Below, one piece after another: positions 8,787-17,968 of a stretch of DNA of 64,000 nt. The stretch is from CALKHT01 sp964511575. Its GTDB lineage: Bacteria > Planctomycetota > Phycisphaerae > Phycisphaerales > Phycisphaeraceae. The first letter of the stretch is position 1. Every line of letters starts with the position of its first letter. Under the pieces are notes generated by a model. That model did no database searches and had not been told where the DNA came from. It was given only the letters and a program-made list of their open reading frames with translations. Made by a program: the position numbers and the translations under genes. The stretch covers positions 4,751-68,750 of the forward strand of contig CAZEFM010000008.1 in NCBI GenBank assembly GCA_964511575.1, given 5' to 3'.

Positions 8787-9584
8787 ATGGGACGTCATCA
8801 TCACCTGTTTCTGGGCGCGGCGATTGGGGCGGCGGCATTCACGCTCGGTGCGACGACTGCGAAAGGCGTTGTGTACGAATCATTCGACTACGCACCGGGC
8901 ACGCTGGGCAACCAGGGCGGATGGGGGCTCTATAACAACGATGCGCCGAGCAATGCCGAGGTCGTGGAAGGCGGTCTGACCTTTGGCAGCTACGCCACGC
9001 AGGGCAATAAGTTGAAGCTCGTCAACGAGGGACTCTGGCTGGAAACCGGCGACATCGACTGGGGCAGCGACAGCGTCACCTACATCAGCTTCCTCGCCAA
9101 CGTGACCGGCACCCATCTGGCAGGAGGCCAACGGTTCATGAACGTGGGTCTGTCGAATGGGGATGGCGTCCAAGGGCGCGGCTGGACGGGGTTCTACAGT
9201 AATGGGCGCGTGGGGGTCGACAATCTCTTTCCGAACAACAGCTTTTCGCCCGAGGGTGTTTACACGGCGGGAACGACCGCATTCTTCGTGTTAAAGGTCA
9301 TCACCACGGCGGTGGGTGACGGCGACGGTATTGAATTGAGCTACTACGCCACGCCCGAGGCGCTCGCCAATGGAACACCCGATGCTGTGCAGTCGGCGTT
9401 CACAGGTCGCGACGGTATCACCGACCACATCGAGTTCCGCATCGGTACGAACGTCGACGTTGCCTATATCGACGAGGTCCGCGTGGGCAGCAGCCTGGCG
9501 GAGGTGATGCTGCCTGTGCCCGAGCCGGCCTCGCTCGCGCTGATGGGAATCGGGGGATTGCTCGTGCTGCGACGACGGCGCTGA
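8787..9584 (+). CDS. PEP-CTERM sorting-signal protein
   Basis: 265 residues. Signal peptide at about residues 1-28. The mature protein begins 'VVYESFDYAPGTL', a start seen in many secreted planctomycete proteins with a lectin-like beta-sandwich, and continues with Gly/Asn-rich strands. The C-terminus is a clear sorting signal: 'VPEPASLALMGIGGLLVL' then four Arg. A very good ribosome site (GAAGGAGG) precedes the ATG. It sits between the FecR protein and a pseudopilin gene, in the same direction, and is likely under control of the sigma factor upstream. Proposed role: a surface or secreted glycan-binding component; no catalytic residues are visible. Confidence 0.85.
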   Translation: MGRHHHLFLGAAIGAAAFTLGATTAKGVVYESFDYAPGTLGNQGGWGLYNNDAPSNAEVVEGGLTFGSYATQGNKLKLVNEGLWLETGDIDWGSDSVTYISFLANVTGTHLAGGQRFMNVGLSNGDGVQGRGWTGFYSNGRVGVDNLFPNNSFSPEGVYTAGTTAFFVLKVITTAVGDGDGIELSYYATPEALANGTPDAVQSAFTGRDGITDHIEFRIGTNVDVAYIDEVRVGSSLAEVMLPVPEPASLALMGIGGLLVLRRRR

Positions 9585-9650
9585 GCGCAACACGGTTTCG
9601 GCGGAACCAACGTTTCGCCGGGCCTTTCATCCTTTGCGAAGGGAAACGTC

Positions 9651-10379
9651 ATGCATGCGGTCCAACGGCGTCATACCGCGGCGTTCACGCTGATCGAGTT
9701 GCTTGTGGTCATTTCCATCATCGCGCTGTTGATCGCGTTGCTGTTGCCCGCGCTGGGCAGTGCCCGTAACCGCGCGGTGCAGCTCCAATGCCTTAACCAA
9801 CTGCGACAGATCGGCACCGCCATGGTCGCGTACACCAACGATCACGACGGCCTGTACCCACCCAAGCAGTTGAAAGGCAGCAACAGCGTCTTCAACTGGG
9901 TGGGACAGAAGGGCGACTCGGGCCAGTATCTCAACGTGGGGGCGGATGTGCGTTACCTCAACCAGTACCTCGCCGCGTCGGGGTTGGGCCCTGATTCGCC
10001 GATGCTCACGGCACGATGCCCCAACGACACGGCGTACAGCGGCGCGACCGCCTTCATGCGCGTCGGCTCGTCGTACAGCTCCAGCCATCACGCCAATTAC
10101 AACGATCTGAGCACCCGTCCCGACAACACGGGTTCGATCCGCGTGACCGAGGTGCTCAACCCCGGGCGGCTCGTCGCCGGTGGCGAGCACGGCGCGCACG
10201 CCAACGCGTGGAGCGAACCGGTCAACCCGGCGTTTCCCGCGGGCGCCCTGCGATACTGGCACGGTGATCCAAACTTCTTCAATGTCGTGTTCGCGGATGG
10301 TCATGCGGGTTATCTGGAAATCCGCCTGGGCGCGCTCAACGACGATGCGTATCTGTTTCACGAAGCGGATCGCGAGTAA
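9651..10379 (+). CDS. Prepilin-like protein (type II secretion/pilin N-terminus)
   Basis: 242 residues. The N-terminus is a prepilin signal: 'RRHTAAFTLIELLVVISI' with Glu at +5 after the predicted A/F cleavage point, then a continuous hydrophobic helix. The residue at -1 is Ala, not the usual Gly. The C-terminal half has the planctomycete pattern ending in 'NVVFADGHAGYLEI', a relative of the H-X9-DG motif with 11 rather than 9 residues between His and DG. Such proteins are cleaved by prepilin peptidase and assemble into pilus-like or secretion fibres; the large soluble domain is thought to face out of the cell. It directly follows a PEP-CTERM gene and precedes a sialidase gene. Three close relatives occur later in the window. 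Confidence 0.88.
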   Translation: MHAVQRRHTAAFTLIELLVVISIIALLIALLLPALGSARNRAVQLQCLNQLRQIGTAMVAYTNDHDGLYPPKQLKGSNSVFNWVGQKGDSGQYLNVGADVRYLNQYLAASGLGPDSPMLTARCPNDTAYSGATAFMRVGSSYSSSHHANYNDLSTRPDNTGSIRVTEVLNPGRLVAGGEHGAHANAWSEPVNPAFPAGALRYWHGDPNFFNVVFADGHAGYLEIRLGALNDDAYLFHEADRE

Positions 10380-10411
10380 GGTAGTTCGTAGTTCATGACA
10401 GGAGTGAATCG

Positions 10412-12058
10412 ATGCGCATGATCTTGTTGGCGGCGGTGGTGGCCATGGGAAGCAGTCTTTCCGCGGCTGGGGCGGCGGAGCAGGTGTTTGTCGAGGCGGG
10501 CAAGGCGGTGGCAATTGATGAGTCCGGCGGTGGGTGGCAGACGCAGAAGGAAGCGCTCGTGGGCACGGGCGTGGGCAAGATCCTCTATGCGGACGCTGCG
10601 CTGGGGGAGGGCGATGTCACCGTCACCGTGCGATTGTCGCTCGATGAATTGAACGCCTCGGCGGCATCGTTCGTCTTCGGTGACAACCATTTCGGCTTCG
10701 ATGGACGCACGGGGCAGATGTTCGTGGAAGGGCCGATCTTCGGCGGAGGAACGCAGTACGTTGCGCGAAGCGAACGTCATCTGCAGCCCGGCCGACCGTT
10801 CACCTTCCGCTTCGTTCGACAGGGGCAGACGCTGCTCTTTGAGATTGACGGCCAGGTCGTGCGCACCGCGACGATCGAGGCGAGTCACCGTGCGGACCTT
10901 ACGGATGTGGATTTCGGCCTGCGGCCGTGGCGTTCGCAAATGCGTGTGTACGACTTCCGCGCCGAAGGTGATCTTCGCAAGCGATCCGCGGTTGATCTGC
11001 CGCAGATCGATCTTTTCAAGGGTGGGACAGACGGGTATCACACCTACCGCATTCCCGCACTCATCACGACGCCGGGCGGCACGTTGCTCGCCTTTGCCGA
11101 GGGCCGTGTGAAGCATGGCGGCGACAGCGGCGACATCGACATGCTCGTGAAACGATCCACCGATGGCGGGCAAACGTGGAGCGAACAGCAAATTGTCTGG
11201 GACGACGGCCCCAACACGTGCGGCAACCCGTGCCCGGTGATCGATCAGGAAACCGGGACGATTTATCTGCTCATGACGCACAACCTCGGTACGGACCATG
11301 AGGGCCACATCATCGAGAAGACATCGCGCGGCACACGCACGGTGTGGGTTGCGGTGAGCACGGACGATGGTGTCACGTGGTCGACGCCGAAGGAGATCAC
11401 CCGTACGACGAAGGATCCGGACTGGGGCTGGTACGCCACGGGGCCGGGCGTTGGCGTGCAGAAACAGCACGGACCGCACAAGGGACGGCTGGTCATCCCC
11501 GCCAACCACAGCTACTCCGATGCCGGCGAATTTGCGCGGCGATCGACCTACGGCTATGGCGCGCACGTGATCTACAGCGACGACGGCGAGACATGGCACC
11601 ACAGCGAACCCATTCACCCCAACATGAACGAAAGCCAGCTCGTCGAGTTGAGCGACGGCCGACTGATGATGAACATGCGATCGTACTTCGGCGACAACCG
11701 GCGACGCAGCGCCATCAGCAGTGATGGCGGGGCGACATGGAGCGAGTTGCGGATTGAGGATGAGTTGCTCGAGCCGGTCTGTCAGGCGAGCATCATTCGG
11801 CTCGACCGTGAAGGCGGCAAGCCCTGGTTCCTCTTCGCCAACCCCGCAAGCACGCGGCGAACCAACATGACCGTTCGGTTGAGCAAGGACGATGCCGCCA
11901 CCTGGCCGATCGCCCGACGCATTTACGGTGGCGGCAGCGCGTACTCGTGCCTCGCCGTGCTGCCCGATGGCGATATCGGCCTGTTGTATGAAGCGGATAA
12001 CTATCGACGCATCGTGTTCACGCGATTCAGCATCGACTGGCTCGAGGGCAAGGAGTAG
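10412..12058 (+). CDS. Secreted exo-alpha-sialidase (GH33) with N-terminal sandwich domain
   Basis: 548 residues. Signal peptide at residues 1-22 ending 'GAAE'. Residues about 25-190 form a concanavalin-like region ('FGFDGRTGQMF', 'FEIDGQVVRTATI'). The beta-propeller follows with the arginine motif 'YRIPAL' at about 211, and Asp boxes such as 'STDGGQTW', 'STDDGVTW', 'SDDGETW' and 'SSDGGATW'. Late residues 'EPVCQASI' and 'GLLYEAD' fit the catalytic Glu and Tyr regions of GH33. The enzyme should release terminal sialic acid from glycans in the periplasm or outside. There is no PEP-CTERM or lipobox, so it is probably soluble. Last gene of the sigma/FecR/PEP-CTERM/pseudopilin cassette; 32 bp after the pseudopilin gene with an AGGAG ribosome site. 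Confidence 0.9.
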   Translation: MRMILLAAVVAMGSSLSAAGAAEQVFVEAGKAVAIDESGGGWQTQKEALVGTGVGKILYADAALGEGDVTVTVRLSLDELNASAASFVFGDNHFGFDGRTGQMFVEGPIFGGGTQYVARSERHLQPGRPFTFRFVRQGQTLLFEIDGQVVRTATIEASHRADLTDVDFGLRPWRSQMRVYDFRAEGDLRKRSAVDLPQIDLFKGGTDGYHTYRIPALITTPGGTLLAFAEGRVKHGGDSGDIDMLVKRSTDGGQTWSEQQIVWDDGPNTCGNPCPVIDQETGTIYLLMTHNLGTDHEGHIIEKTSRGTRTVWVAVSTDDGVTWSTPKEITRTTKDPDWGWYATGPGVGVQKQHGPHKGRLVIPANHSYSDAGEFARRSTYGYGAHVIYSDDGETWHHSEPIHPNMNESQLVELSDGRLMMNMRSYFGDNRRRSAISSDGGATWSELRIEDELLEPVCQASIIRLDREGGKPWFLFANPASTRRTNMTVRLSKDDAATWPIARRIYGGGSAYSCLAVLPDGDIGLLYEADNYRRIVFTRFSIDWLEGKE

Positions 12059-12076
12059 CGCGCAACGTCGGCTGCG

Positions 12077-13987
12077 TCACGGTGACACGGCGATGCCGGG
12101 CGGCTGCGGAGCGATGCCCAGATCGACCGCCATCGGCGCGGTGACGGTGATGCGCGTGCCCCTGCCCGGGGCGCTGTCGATGTGGAGGCTGCCATCGATC
12201 GCTTCCAGACGCTCACGCACGCTGCGCAGGCCGAAGTGCTTGTGGTCGGGCTTGGCGGTGGTGGATGCATCGAAACCGACGCCGCGATCCTCGACAACGA
12301 TCTGAATGTTGGCGTTGTCCTTGCATGACCGCACGCAGGCATCGGATGTGTTGGCGTGCTTGAGCACGTTGAACAGCAGTTCACGCACGATCTCGAAGAG
12401 CTGCAATCGTATGGTGCCGGCGAGCGGTTCGGCCGTTTCATCGAGTTGCAGCGCGATGTGCAGGTGGTACTTCTCCTCCATTGCCTGGGCGAGCCATCGC
12501 AGGCCGGGCACGAGTCCCTGATCGAGGATGGGCGGCGACAGTTCGAACGTGAGTGTGCGGGACGCGGTGATCGCCTTGCCGAGCAACGCTTCCGCATCGC
12601 GGATGATCTGTGCCTGCGGCGCTTCGCCGAGCTGATGTGCCGCCAGCGCGGTTTTCATTTTCGCGGCGACGAGCAGTTGCTGCAGGTGATCGTGCAGCAG
12701 TTGCGCCAGTCGTCGACGTTCGCGACGCTCGGTCTGAACGAGTTCGGCGTTGAGGATGCGCAGTTGCGAAGCGCGTCGCTCCGCCATCGCGGTGCGTTCG
12801 GCGACGCGCTGCTCCAGCGTGGCGGCGAGCGCCTGGAGCCTGCGCTCGGTATCCTTGCGCGCGGTGATGTCGGTGATGGCGGCGACGTGCCCCCATAGTT
12901 CGCCATCCGTCCCGTGCAGCGGCGCAAGCGCCACCCAAACGTCAAAGCGCGTGCCATCCTTGCGCTGGAACTTGAACTCGTAACCCTCCTCCGAGATGTA
13001 GCCGTTCACCGTGTCCCTGAACCGCGCGAGAATGGTATCGACCTCCTCCGGCGGCCACCAGGGGTAGGGCGGCGTCACGCCAACCACTTCCTCGGTCGTC
13101 CAGCCCACCAGGTTGCAGAACGCGGGGTTGGTGTACGACACCGTGCCCGTCAGATCGACCGCGAGGATGCCGCTGGACAGCGACGCTTCAATCGCCCGGC
13201 GAAAGGCGGTTTCGGTGTTGAGCGTGCGTACGGCGCGCTCGCGATCGGTCACATCGAACGCCAACCCGCCGATCAGCATGATCCGCCCATCGGCGTCGAG
13301 GATGGGGAACTTGCTCATCAGCAGGTGTCGCGTTTCGCCGAACTGCTCGACATGGAACAGGCCCTGCTGCGCCTCGCCGGTGGTCAGGACCTTTTCGTCG
13401 AACGCTTCGAGCTGGCGGGCTTCTTCGGGGGAAAGCCGGCCGCCGATGCTTTCGCTGTCGGTGTCGCCATCGGCGCGCGGCAGCAGCGTTCGCGCGGTAT
13501 GGTTGGCGTAGATGCAGCGACCTTCGAGGTTCCTGATCCACGCAGCGCCCGTGAGGTGTTCCATGAAACCGGAGAACCGCGCTTCACTGCGGCGCAGTTC
13601 GTTCTGCGTGGCGATCGCCTGTTGTTTCTGTTCGAGTTCACGCCGTCGCAGTCGTTTGAGCGATTCGGTGACCACGCCGATCGCCACCGCCAGCACGAGG
13701 TAGGTGGTCAGGTCGATCCAATAGTGCGGCGAAAGCGCCAACTCGTAGCGTGGTTCGATCCAGAAGTACGCGACGAGAATGCCGCTGACGATGGCTGAAA
13801 GAATGGAAGGACCAAGCCCGCCGAACACCGCGCTGGCGAGCACCGCCAAGGCGAAAAGGGTTGAGCCTGAACGGTCGAGCAGCACCGGATCGAGCGCAAA
13901 GCGGACGAGGACGGCGAGGGCGGTGAACACCAGCGCCATGCCATAGCGCCGCGCCATCGCGACCACGCGAACGAGCGTTTCGTCCAT
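12077..13987 (-). CDS. Membrane PAS sensor histidine kinase, NarL-type (HisKA_3)
   Basis: About 636 residues from the ATG at 13987; the frame extends 37 codons further but those are Arg/Pro-rich and lack features. Residues about 10-110 hold membrane helices resembling the DUF4118/KdpD membrane module ('SAVFGGLGPSILSAIVSG'). Two PAS domains follow (about 145-265 and 270-395), the second with 'SYTNPAFCNLVGWTTEEV' and 'GHVAAITDITARK'. After a coiled coil comes HisKA_3 with the phosphoacceptor His in 'LAQLLHDHLQQLL', then the ATPase domain with 'ELLFNVLKHA', 'EDRGVGFD' and 'FGLRSVRERLEAIDG'. No response regulator gene is in the window, so it is an orphan here. It follows aguA on the same strand after 127 bp. 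Confidence 0.88.
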   Translation of the reverse strand: MDETLVRVVAMARRYGMALVFTALAVLVRFALDPVLLDRSGSTLFALAVLASAVFGGLGPSILSAIVSGILVAYFWIEPRYELALSPHYWIDLTTYLVLAVAIGVVTESLKRLRRRELEQKQQAIATQNELRRSEARFSGFMEHLTGAAWIRNLEGRCIYANHTARTLLPRADGDTDSESIGGRLSPEEARQLEAFDEKVLTTGEAQQGLFHVEQFGETRHLLMSKFPILDADGRIMLIGGLAFDVTDRERAVRTLNTETAFRRAIEASLSSGILAVDLTGTVSYTNPAFCNLVGWTTEEVVGVTPPYPWWPPEEVDTILARFRDTVNGYISEEGYEFKFQRKDGTRFDVWVALAPLHGTDGELWGHVAAITDITARKDTERRLQALAATLEQRVAERTAMAERRASQLRILNAELVQTERRERRRLAQLLHDHLQQLLVAAKMKTALAAHQLGEAPQAQIIRDAEALLGKAITASRTLTFELSPPILDQGLVPGLRWLAQAMEEKYHLHIALQLDETAEPLAGTIRLQLFEIVRELLFNVLKHANTSDACVRSCKDNANIQIVVEDRGVGFDASTTAKPDHKHFGLRSVRERLEAIDGSLHIDSAPGRGTRITVTAPMAVDLGIAPQPPGIAVSP

Positions 13988-14114
13988 GTTTGATGGTAGG
14001 CGCAGGCTGCCGAAAACAACCCCGCCGTGCGTTCCTGAAACTGCAAATCGTGGAATTCGCCGTGGTGCCGCGGGACGAACCCGCTCGCAACGGTTCAACG
14101 GCCGAGGCAGGATT

Positions 14115-15191
14115 TCATGGCTTGATCCGGGTTCTTGCTTCCGTGGGGGGCATCGGTTGCTGCATGGTCATGCAGTGGATGCCGCCCAGCCCGACCACGA
14201 GGTGTTCGCTGCGGACGCCCACGATTTTGTGATCGGGCATCGCCTGCTCCAGTCGGCGCAGGGCGACATCGTCCTGCCGTTGGCCGAAGATCGGCACGAA
14301 CACCGCCTGGTTGGCGATCAGAAAGTTGGCGTAGCTGGCGGGGACGAGCCGCGTGCCCCCCGGGCCGAATTCATCGGCGGGGAAGTCGTACGTGATCGGG
14401 TCGGGCACCGGCAGCGCGACCAGATCAAGCTTGCGGCCCTGCTCGGTCCGGGCGAGCTGCAGCAACGACCAGTTGCGCTCCAGCACGTCGTAATCGGGGT
14501 GACCTTCCGGCGCGCGAATGGCGGCGACGGTGTCGGGACGGATGAACCGCGCCACATCGTCGATGTGGCCATCGGTGTCATCGCCTTCGATGCCGCCGGG
14601 CAGCCAGATCACGTGGTTGGTGCCCAGTGACTCGTGCAGCACCGCTTCGATTTCCTCGCGGGTGAGATGGCTGTTGCGGTTGGGGTTGAGCAGGCACTGC
14701 TCGGTGGTGAGCACGGTGCCGCGGCCGTTGACATCGATCGACCCGCCTTCGAGCACGAAGTCGTGAATCCAGATGGGCAGCTCGCGCATGGCGGCGATGT
14801 GCTGCGGCACGACGTCGTCGTTCGCGTAGGGCTGATACTTGTTCCCCCAGCAGTTGAAGATGAAGTCGTGGCACGCCAGTTCGGGCGTCTCGCTGCTGTC
14901 GTTGATAACGAAAATGGGGCCGTAGTCGCGGATCCACGAATCATCGGTGGCGATGCCCAGCTCCTGCGTGCTGCGGACATCGACGAACTGTCGCATGGTG
15001 CGGACGAGTTCCTCGAACTGGCGCTGTGCCTCAGTGAGGCGATTGGGCCAGGTGAGCGGGTTGTGCGGATGGGTGACATACACCAGCGCAATGGGTTCCC
15101 ATTCCGCGGGCATGCGATAGCCCAGCGACCGGGCGGTGCCATCGGGGGTGCGCAGTTCGCGCGTCAGTTCGGTGAGGGGGTGATGCTGCAT
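14115..15191 (-). CDS. aguA: Agmatine deiminase
   Basis: 358 residues, the usual length. Converts agmatine to N-carbamoylputrescine and ammonia in the cytoplasm. Family residues are all present: 'DDSWIRDYGPIF', 'LEGGSIDVNGRGT', 'DDTDGHIDDVARF' and the catalytic Cys in 'GGIHCMTMQQP' near the C-terminus. The start is uncertain by five codons: a TTG at 15206 is also possible, but the ATG at 15191 gives the normal N-terminus. It lies 106 bp downstream of aguB on the same strand, and together they make putrescine from agmatine. The enzyme belongs to the peptidyl-arginine deiminase superfamily, but the Gly-rich Cys motif and the aguB neighbour favour agmatine as substrate. Confidence 0.92.
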   Translation of the reverse strand: MQHHPLTELTRELRTPDGTARSLGYRMPAEWEPIALVYVTHPHNPLTWPNRLTEAQRQFEELVRTMRQFVDVRSTQELGIATDDSWIRDYGPIFVINDSSETPELACHDFIFNCWGNKYQPYANDDVVPQHIAAMRELPIWIHDFVLEGGSIDVNGRGTVLTTEQCLLNPNRNSHLTREEIEAVLHESLGTNHVIWLPGGIEGDDTDGHIDDVARFIRPDTVAAIRAPEGHPDYDVLERNWSLLQLARTEQGRKLDLVALPVPDPITYDFPADEFGPGGTRLVPASYANFLIANQAVFVPIFGQRQDDVALRRLEQAMPDHKIVGVRSEHLVVGLGGIHCMTMQQPMPPTEARTRIKP

Positions 15192-15297
15192 CGGATAAAA
15201 CTTCAACCCGCAAAGTTCAGAAGGATCGCGTGCAAAGTTTCAGGGCGAGCGCGGTCAACGTTACGGCTTGCCTGTTGAACGCGGCGCGTTTTGCTTT

Positions 15298-16239
15298 TTA
15301 TTCGTCGATCAGCCGCCGCGTCAATTCACTATATGCGTCGACGCGACGATCGCGCAGGAAGGGCCAGCCCTGTCGATAGATGTCGATTTTCCCCAGGTCG
15401 CAGTCCGCCAAAAGGATCTGTTCGCTGGTGCCATCCGCCTGGGCGATGATCGTGCCGCCCGGATCGGCGACGAAGCTGGAGCCCCAGAAGGTCAGGTCGT
15501 TTTCCACGCCGACGCGGTTGATCGCCGCCACGAACACGCCGTTGGCGATGGCGTGGGCGCGCTGCATGGTGATCCACGCCTCGCGCTGCTGCTTCTTGTC
15601 CGCCTCCGTTTCGCCGTGATACCAGCCGATGGCGGTGGGGTAGAAGAGGATCTGTGCCCCGCGCAGGGCGGTGAGGCGCGCGGCCTCGGGGAACCACTGA
15701 TCCCAGCAGACGAGCATGCCGGTGCGGGCGTAGGGGGTCTGCTGCACCTGCCACCCGGCAGCGGGAACGGTTCCGGCGATGGCGGGCGGGGTCGGCAACG
15801 CACCGGACGGGGCGGCATCGCCCGGCGTGAAGTAGTACTTCTCGAAAAAGCGCGGGTCATCGGGAATGTGCATCTTGCGGTACTTGCCGATGATCGCGCC
15901 GGTGGTGTCGATCATGATCGACGTGTTGTGGTAAACGCCCTGGGCGCGCTTTTCAAAGAGCGAGGCGGTGATGCACACGCCCAGCTCTTTGGCGAGGTCG
16001 CACAGCCGCTGCGACGTCGGGCCGGGGATCGTCTCGGCAAGTGCAAGGTTTTTCTCGTCCTCGGTTTGTGGGAAATAGAAGGTTCGAAAAAGTTCCTGTG
16101 TCGCGATAAGCTGGGCGCCTTGGCCGGCGGCGTCGCGAATCATCGCAACCGTCTTGTCGACCGTCGCCTTCGGGTCGGCGTCGACAGGGCAGGCGTGTTG
16201 GATCAGGCCCAGACGGACAACCGGGGAATGTTGAGACAT
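15298..16239 (-). CDS. aguB: N-carbamoylputrescine amidohydrolase
   Basis: 313 residues, standard for this carbon-nitrogen hydrolase. Hydrolyses N-carbamoylputrescine to putrescine, CO2 and ammonia. The nitrilase triad is visible: Glu in 'ATQELFRTFYF', Lys in 'GKYRKMHIPDD' and Cys in 'GMLVCWDQWFPE'. The sequence 'YYFTPGD' and the C-terminal 'WPFLRDRRVDAY' are characteristic of the AguB group. The open frame continues upstream to 16896, but the ATG at 16239 gives the family start ('VVRLGLIQHAC') and has a GGAG site upstream; the longer version would run antisense through the MATE gene. First gene of an aguB-aguA pair. Confidence 0.94.
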   Translation of the reverse strand: MSQHSPVVRLGLIQHACPVDADPKATVDKTVAMIRDAAGQGAQLIATQELFRTFYFPQTEDEKNLALAETIPGPTSQRLCDLAKELGVCITASLFEKRAQGVYHNTSIMIDTTGAIIGKYRKMHIPDDPRFFEKYYFTPGDAAPSGALPTPPAIAGTVPAAGWQVQQTPYARTGMLVCWDQWFPEAARLTALRGAQILFYPTAIGWYHGETEADKKQQREAWITMQRAHAIANGVFVAAINRVGVENDLTFWGSSFVADPGGTIIAQADGTSEQILLADCDLGKIDIYRQGWPFLRDRRVDAYSELTRRLIDE

Positions 16240-16311
16240 AATGCGTACCACTCCGGGGCAAAACGTCCCAGCCACGCGGCCGGGTCCCATCATCCTAGCG
16301 TTAACCCGCCA

Positions 16312-16426
16312 AGGATTCAGGGGCAGGAATCCTGTGCTGAGGGATTCGTAACGGGCGCGGCTGCGGCCTATCATCAGCGGACCACCGGCCGACAATGCCC
16401 GGGGATCAGCGTCCCCGGGCTTTTTT
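16312..16426 (+). promoter_or_regulatory. Candidate attenuator leader upstream of MATE gene
   Basis: The segment GAATCC at 16327-16332 can pair either with GGATTC at 16313-16318 (7-bp stem when extended to 16312/16333) or with a second GGATTC at 16342-16347. The two hairpins exclude each other. They are followed by a strong intrinsic terminator ending 9 bases before the MATE start codon. This arrangement is what a ligand- or translation-controlled attenuator looks like. It does not match any riboswitch consensus I can recall with confidence. Confidence 0.4.
16397..16426 (+). terminator. Intrinsic terminator just before the MATE start codon
   Basis: A perfect 9-bp GC-rich stem (GCCCGGGGA at 16397-16405 with TCCCCGGGC at 16412-16420, 6-base loop) is followed by six T at 16421-16426. 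It faces the plus strand, and no plus-strand gene ends here; the next start codon is at 16436. It therefore sits in a 5' leader rather than after a gene. Confidence 0.8.
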
Positions 16427-16435
16427 GACTGCAGC

Positions 16436-17884
16436 ATGAACCGTCCCGTGACTGACAACCCGATCGAACCCGGCTCAACCCTCCCCGAGCCGGAATCGGC
16501 CCAGACCGTGCCGCAACTGGAACGCGAACTGGGCGGACGGCTCAACGGCCTGACGCTCCCGCAGCAGGTGTACGTGCTGGCGGCCTGGCCGTTCCTTGAA
16601 CACGTGCTCAACTTCCTCGTCGGCTTCGTCGACACGGCGCTGGCGGGCCACCTGAGCGTCGAAGCCACCAACGCCATTTCCGTCGCCGCGTTCGTCGCCT
16701 GGCTGATGCGGCTGATGCAGATGGCGGTGGCGATCGGGTCGACGGCACTGGTCGCGCGGGCGATCGGCGGGCGACACAAACGTCTCGCCAACGCCGTCGT
16801 CGGCCAGTCCGTCGTCATGGCGCTGATCGTGGGCCTCATCAGCACCGTCGTCGTTTTCGCCATCGCCAACCCCATCGCCCGGTTCAGCAACCTCACCGGT
16901 GAGGATCTGCGGTTGGCGGTCGTCTACCTGAACATCGTCGCCATCGGCGCGGTGGGCAGCAGTGTGCTTGCCGTCACCACCGCGGTGATGAAAGGTGCCG
17001 GCGACACGCGCACGCCGTTCTGGATCATGGTCATCGTCAACGTCGTCAATGTGATCGTCAGCTACACGCTGGTGCACGGCATGGGGCCGACGGGCGGCAT
17101 GGGCGTGGCCGGCATTGCGATCGGCACCACGGTGGCGTGGTCGCTGGGTGCGGTGATCGCGCTGGTGGTGCTGGTGCGCGGCTGGGGCGGGGTCAAACTC
17201 CACCTGCCGCGACTCAAGCCGCACTGGCACACCGTCCGCCGCATCATCCGCATCGGCATGCCCAACTTCTTCGAATCGATCGGCATGTGGTCGGGCAACT
17301 TCCTCGTGCTGGGGATCGTCGGTCTGCTCGGCGCGGCGGGGGCGGGCGCGGCCTGGGGGGCGCACATGATCGCCATCCGCGTGGAAGCCATCAGCTTCAT
17401 GCCGGGCTTTGCCATCGGCACCGCGGCGGCGACGCTCACCGGCCAGTATCTGGGGCTCGGCGATCAGGTCCGCGCCAGGAAGGCGGCCGGCCTCTGCTGC
17501 ATCATGGGCGCCGCGATCATGACCGTGTTCGGCTTCGCTTTCATCTTCGCGCCCGAACCCATGGTGCGGCTGGTCACCAACGAAGAGGAACTGCTCAACA
17601 CCGCGCCGCGGCTGCTGCAGATCATCGGCCCGGTGCAACTGTTCCTGGGCACCTACATGATCCTCGCCCAGGCGCTGCGCGGCGCGGGCGACACCACCGT
17701 GACCATGGCGATCACCTTCGCTTCAATCTTCTTCATCCGCCTGCCCGCCGCGTATGTGCTGGGCATCACGATGGGACTCGGACTCGAAGGCGTCTGGTAC
17801 GCCATGGCCGGCGAACTGATCATCCGCGCACTGCTCTTCACCGCCCGCTACATGCACGGCGGCTGGACCCGCATTATGGTGTGA
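16436..17884 (+). CDS. MATE family multidrug/cation exporter
   Basis: 482 residues, typical for MATE transporters. About 12 membrane helices after a 50-residue polar N-terminus. Signature stretches include 'FLVGFVDTALAGHLS', 'SVLAVTTAVMKGAGDTRTPF' and, in the second half, 'LFLGTYMILAQALRGAGDTTVTMA', showing the internal repeat of the fold. These proteins export cationic organic compounds in exchange for H+ or Na+. It is divergent from aguB and has no obvious ribosome site; instead an intrinsic terminator lies immediately upstream. The substrate is unknown. The aguA/aguB neighbours make a polyamine or guanidino compound a reasonable guess, but that is position-based only. Confidence 0.9.
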   Translation: MNRPVTDNPIEPGSTLPEPESAQTVPQLERELGGRLNGLTLPQQVYVLAAWPFLEHVLNFLVGFVDTALAGHLSVEATNAISVAAFVAWLMRLMQMAVAIGSTALVARAIGGRHKRLANAVVGQSVVMALIVGLISTVVVFAIANPIARFSNLTGEDLRLAVVYLNIVAIGAVGSSVLAVTTAVMKGAGDTRTPFWIMVIVNVVNVIVSYTLVHGMGPTGGMGVAGIAIGTTVAWSLGAVIALVVLVRGWGGVKLHLPRLKPHWHTVRRIIRIGMPNFFESIGMWSGNFLVLGIVGLLGAAGAGAAWGAHMIAIRVEAISFMPGFAIGTAAATLTGQYLGLGDQVRARKAAGLCCIMGAAIMTVFGFAFIFAPEPMVRLVTNEEELLNTAPRLLQIIGPVQLFLGTYMILAQALRGAGDTTVTMAITFASIFFIRLPAAYVLGITMGLGLEGVWYAMAGELIIRALLFTARYMHGGWTRIMV

Positions 17885-17913
17885 TCGCGGACGGTCAGAG
17901 GTCTGCGTCCGGC

Positions 17914-17927
17914 GGGACAGCCGTCCC
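17914..17927. terminator. Short hairpin between convergent genes
   Basis: GGGAC/GTCCC with a four-base loop in the 84-bp gap between the convergent MATE and DUF6807 genes. No T-run follows; a weak candidate for transcript end. Confidence 0.25.
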
Positions 17928-17968
17928 GGCTGCCGTTGGCCCGAAGGGACAAGCCACCCCATCACCCC

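Noticed and set aside
16240..16896. N-terminal extension of the N-carbamoylputrescine amidohydrolase
   Set aside because: Would run antisense through the MATE gene; the family starts at 16239.
16475..17638. 387-codon ORF on the minus strand
   Set aside because: Opposite the MATE gene; Asp/His/Arg-rich shadow of hydrophobic codons.
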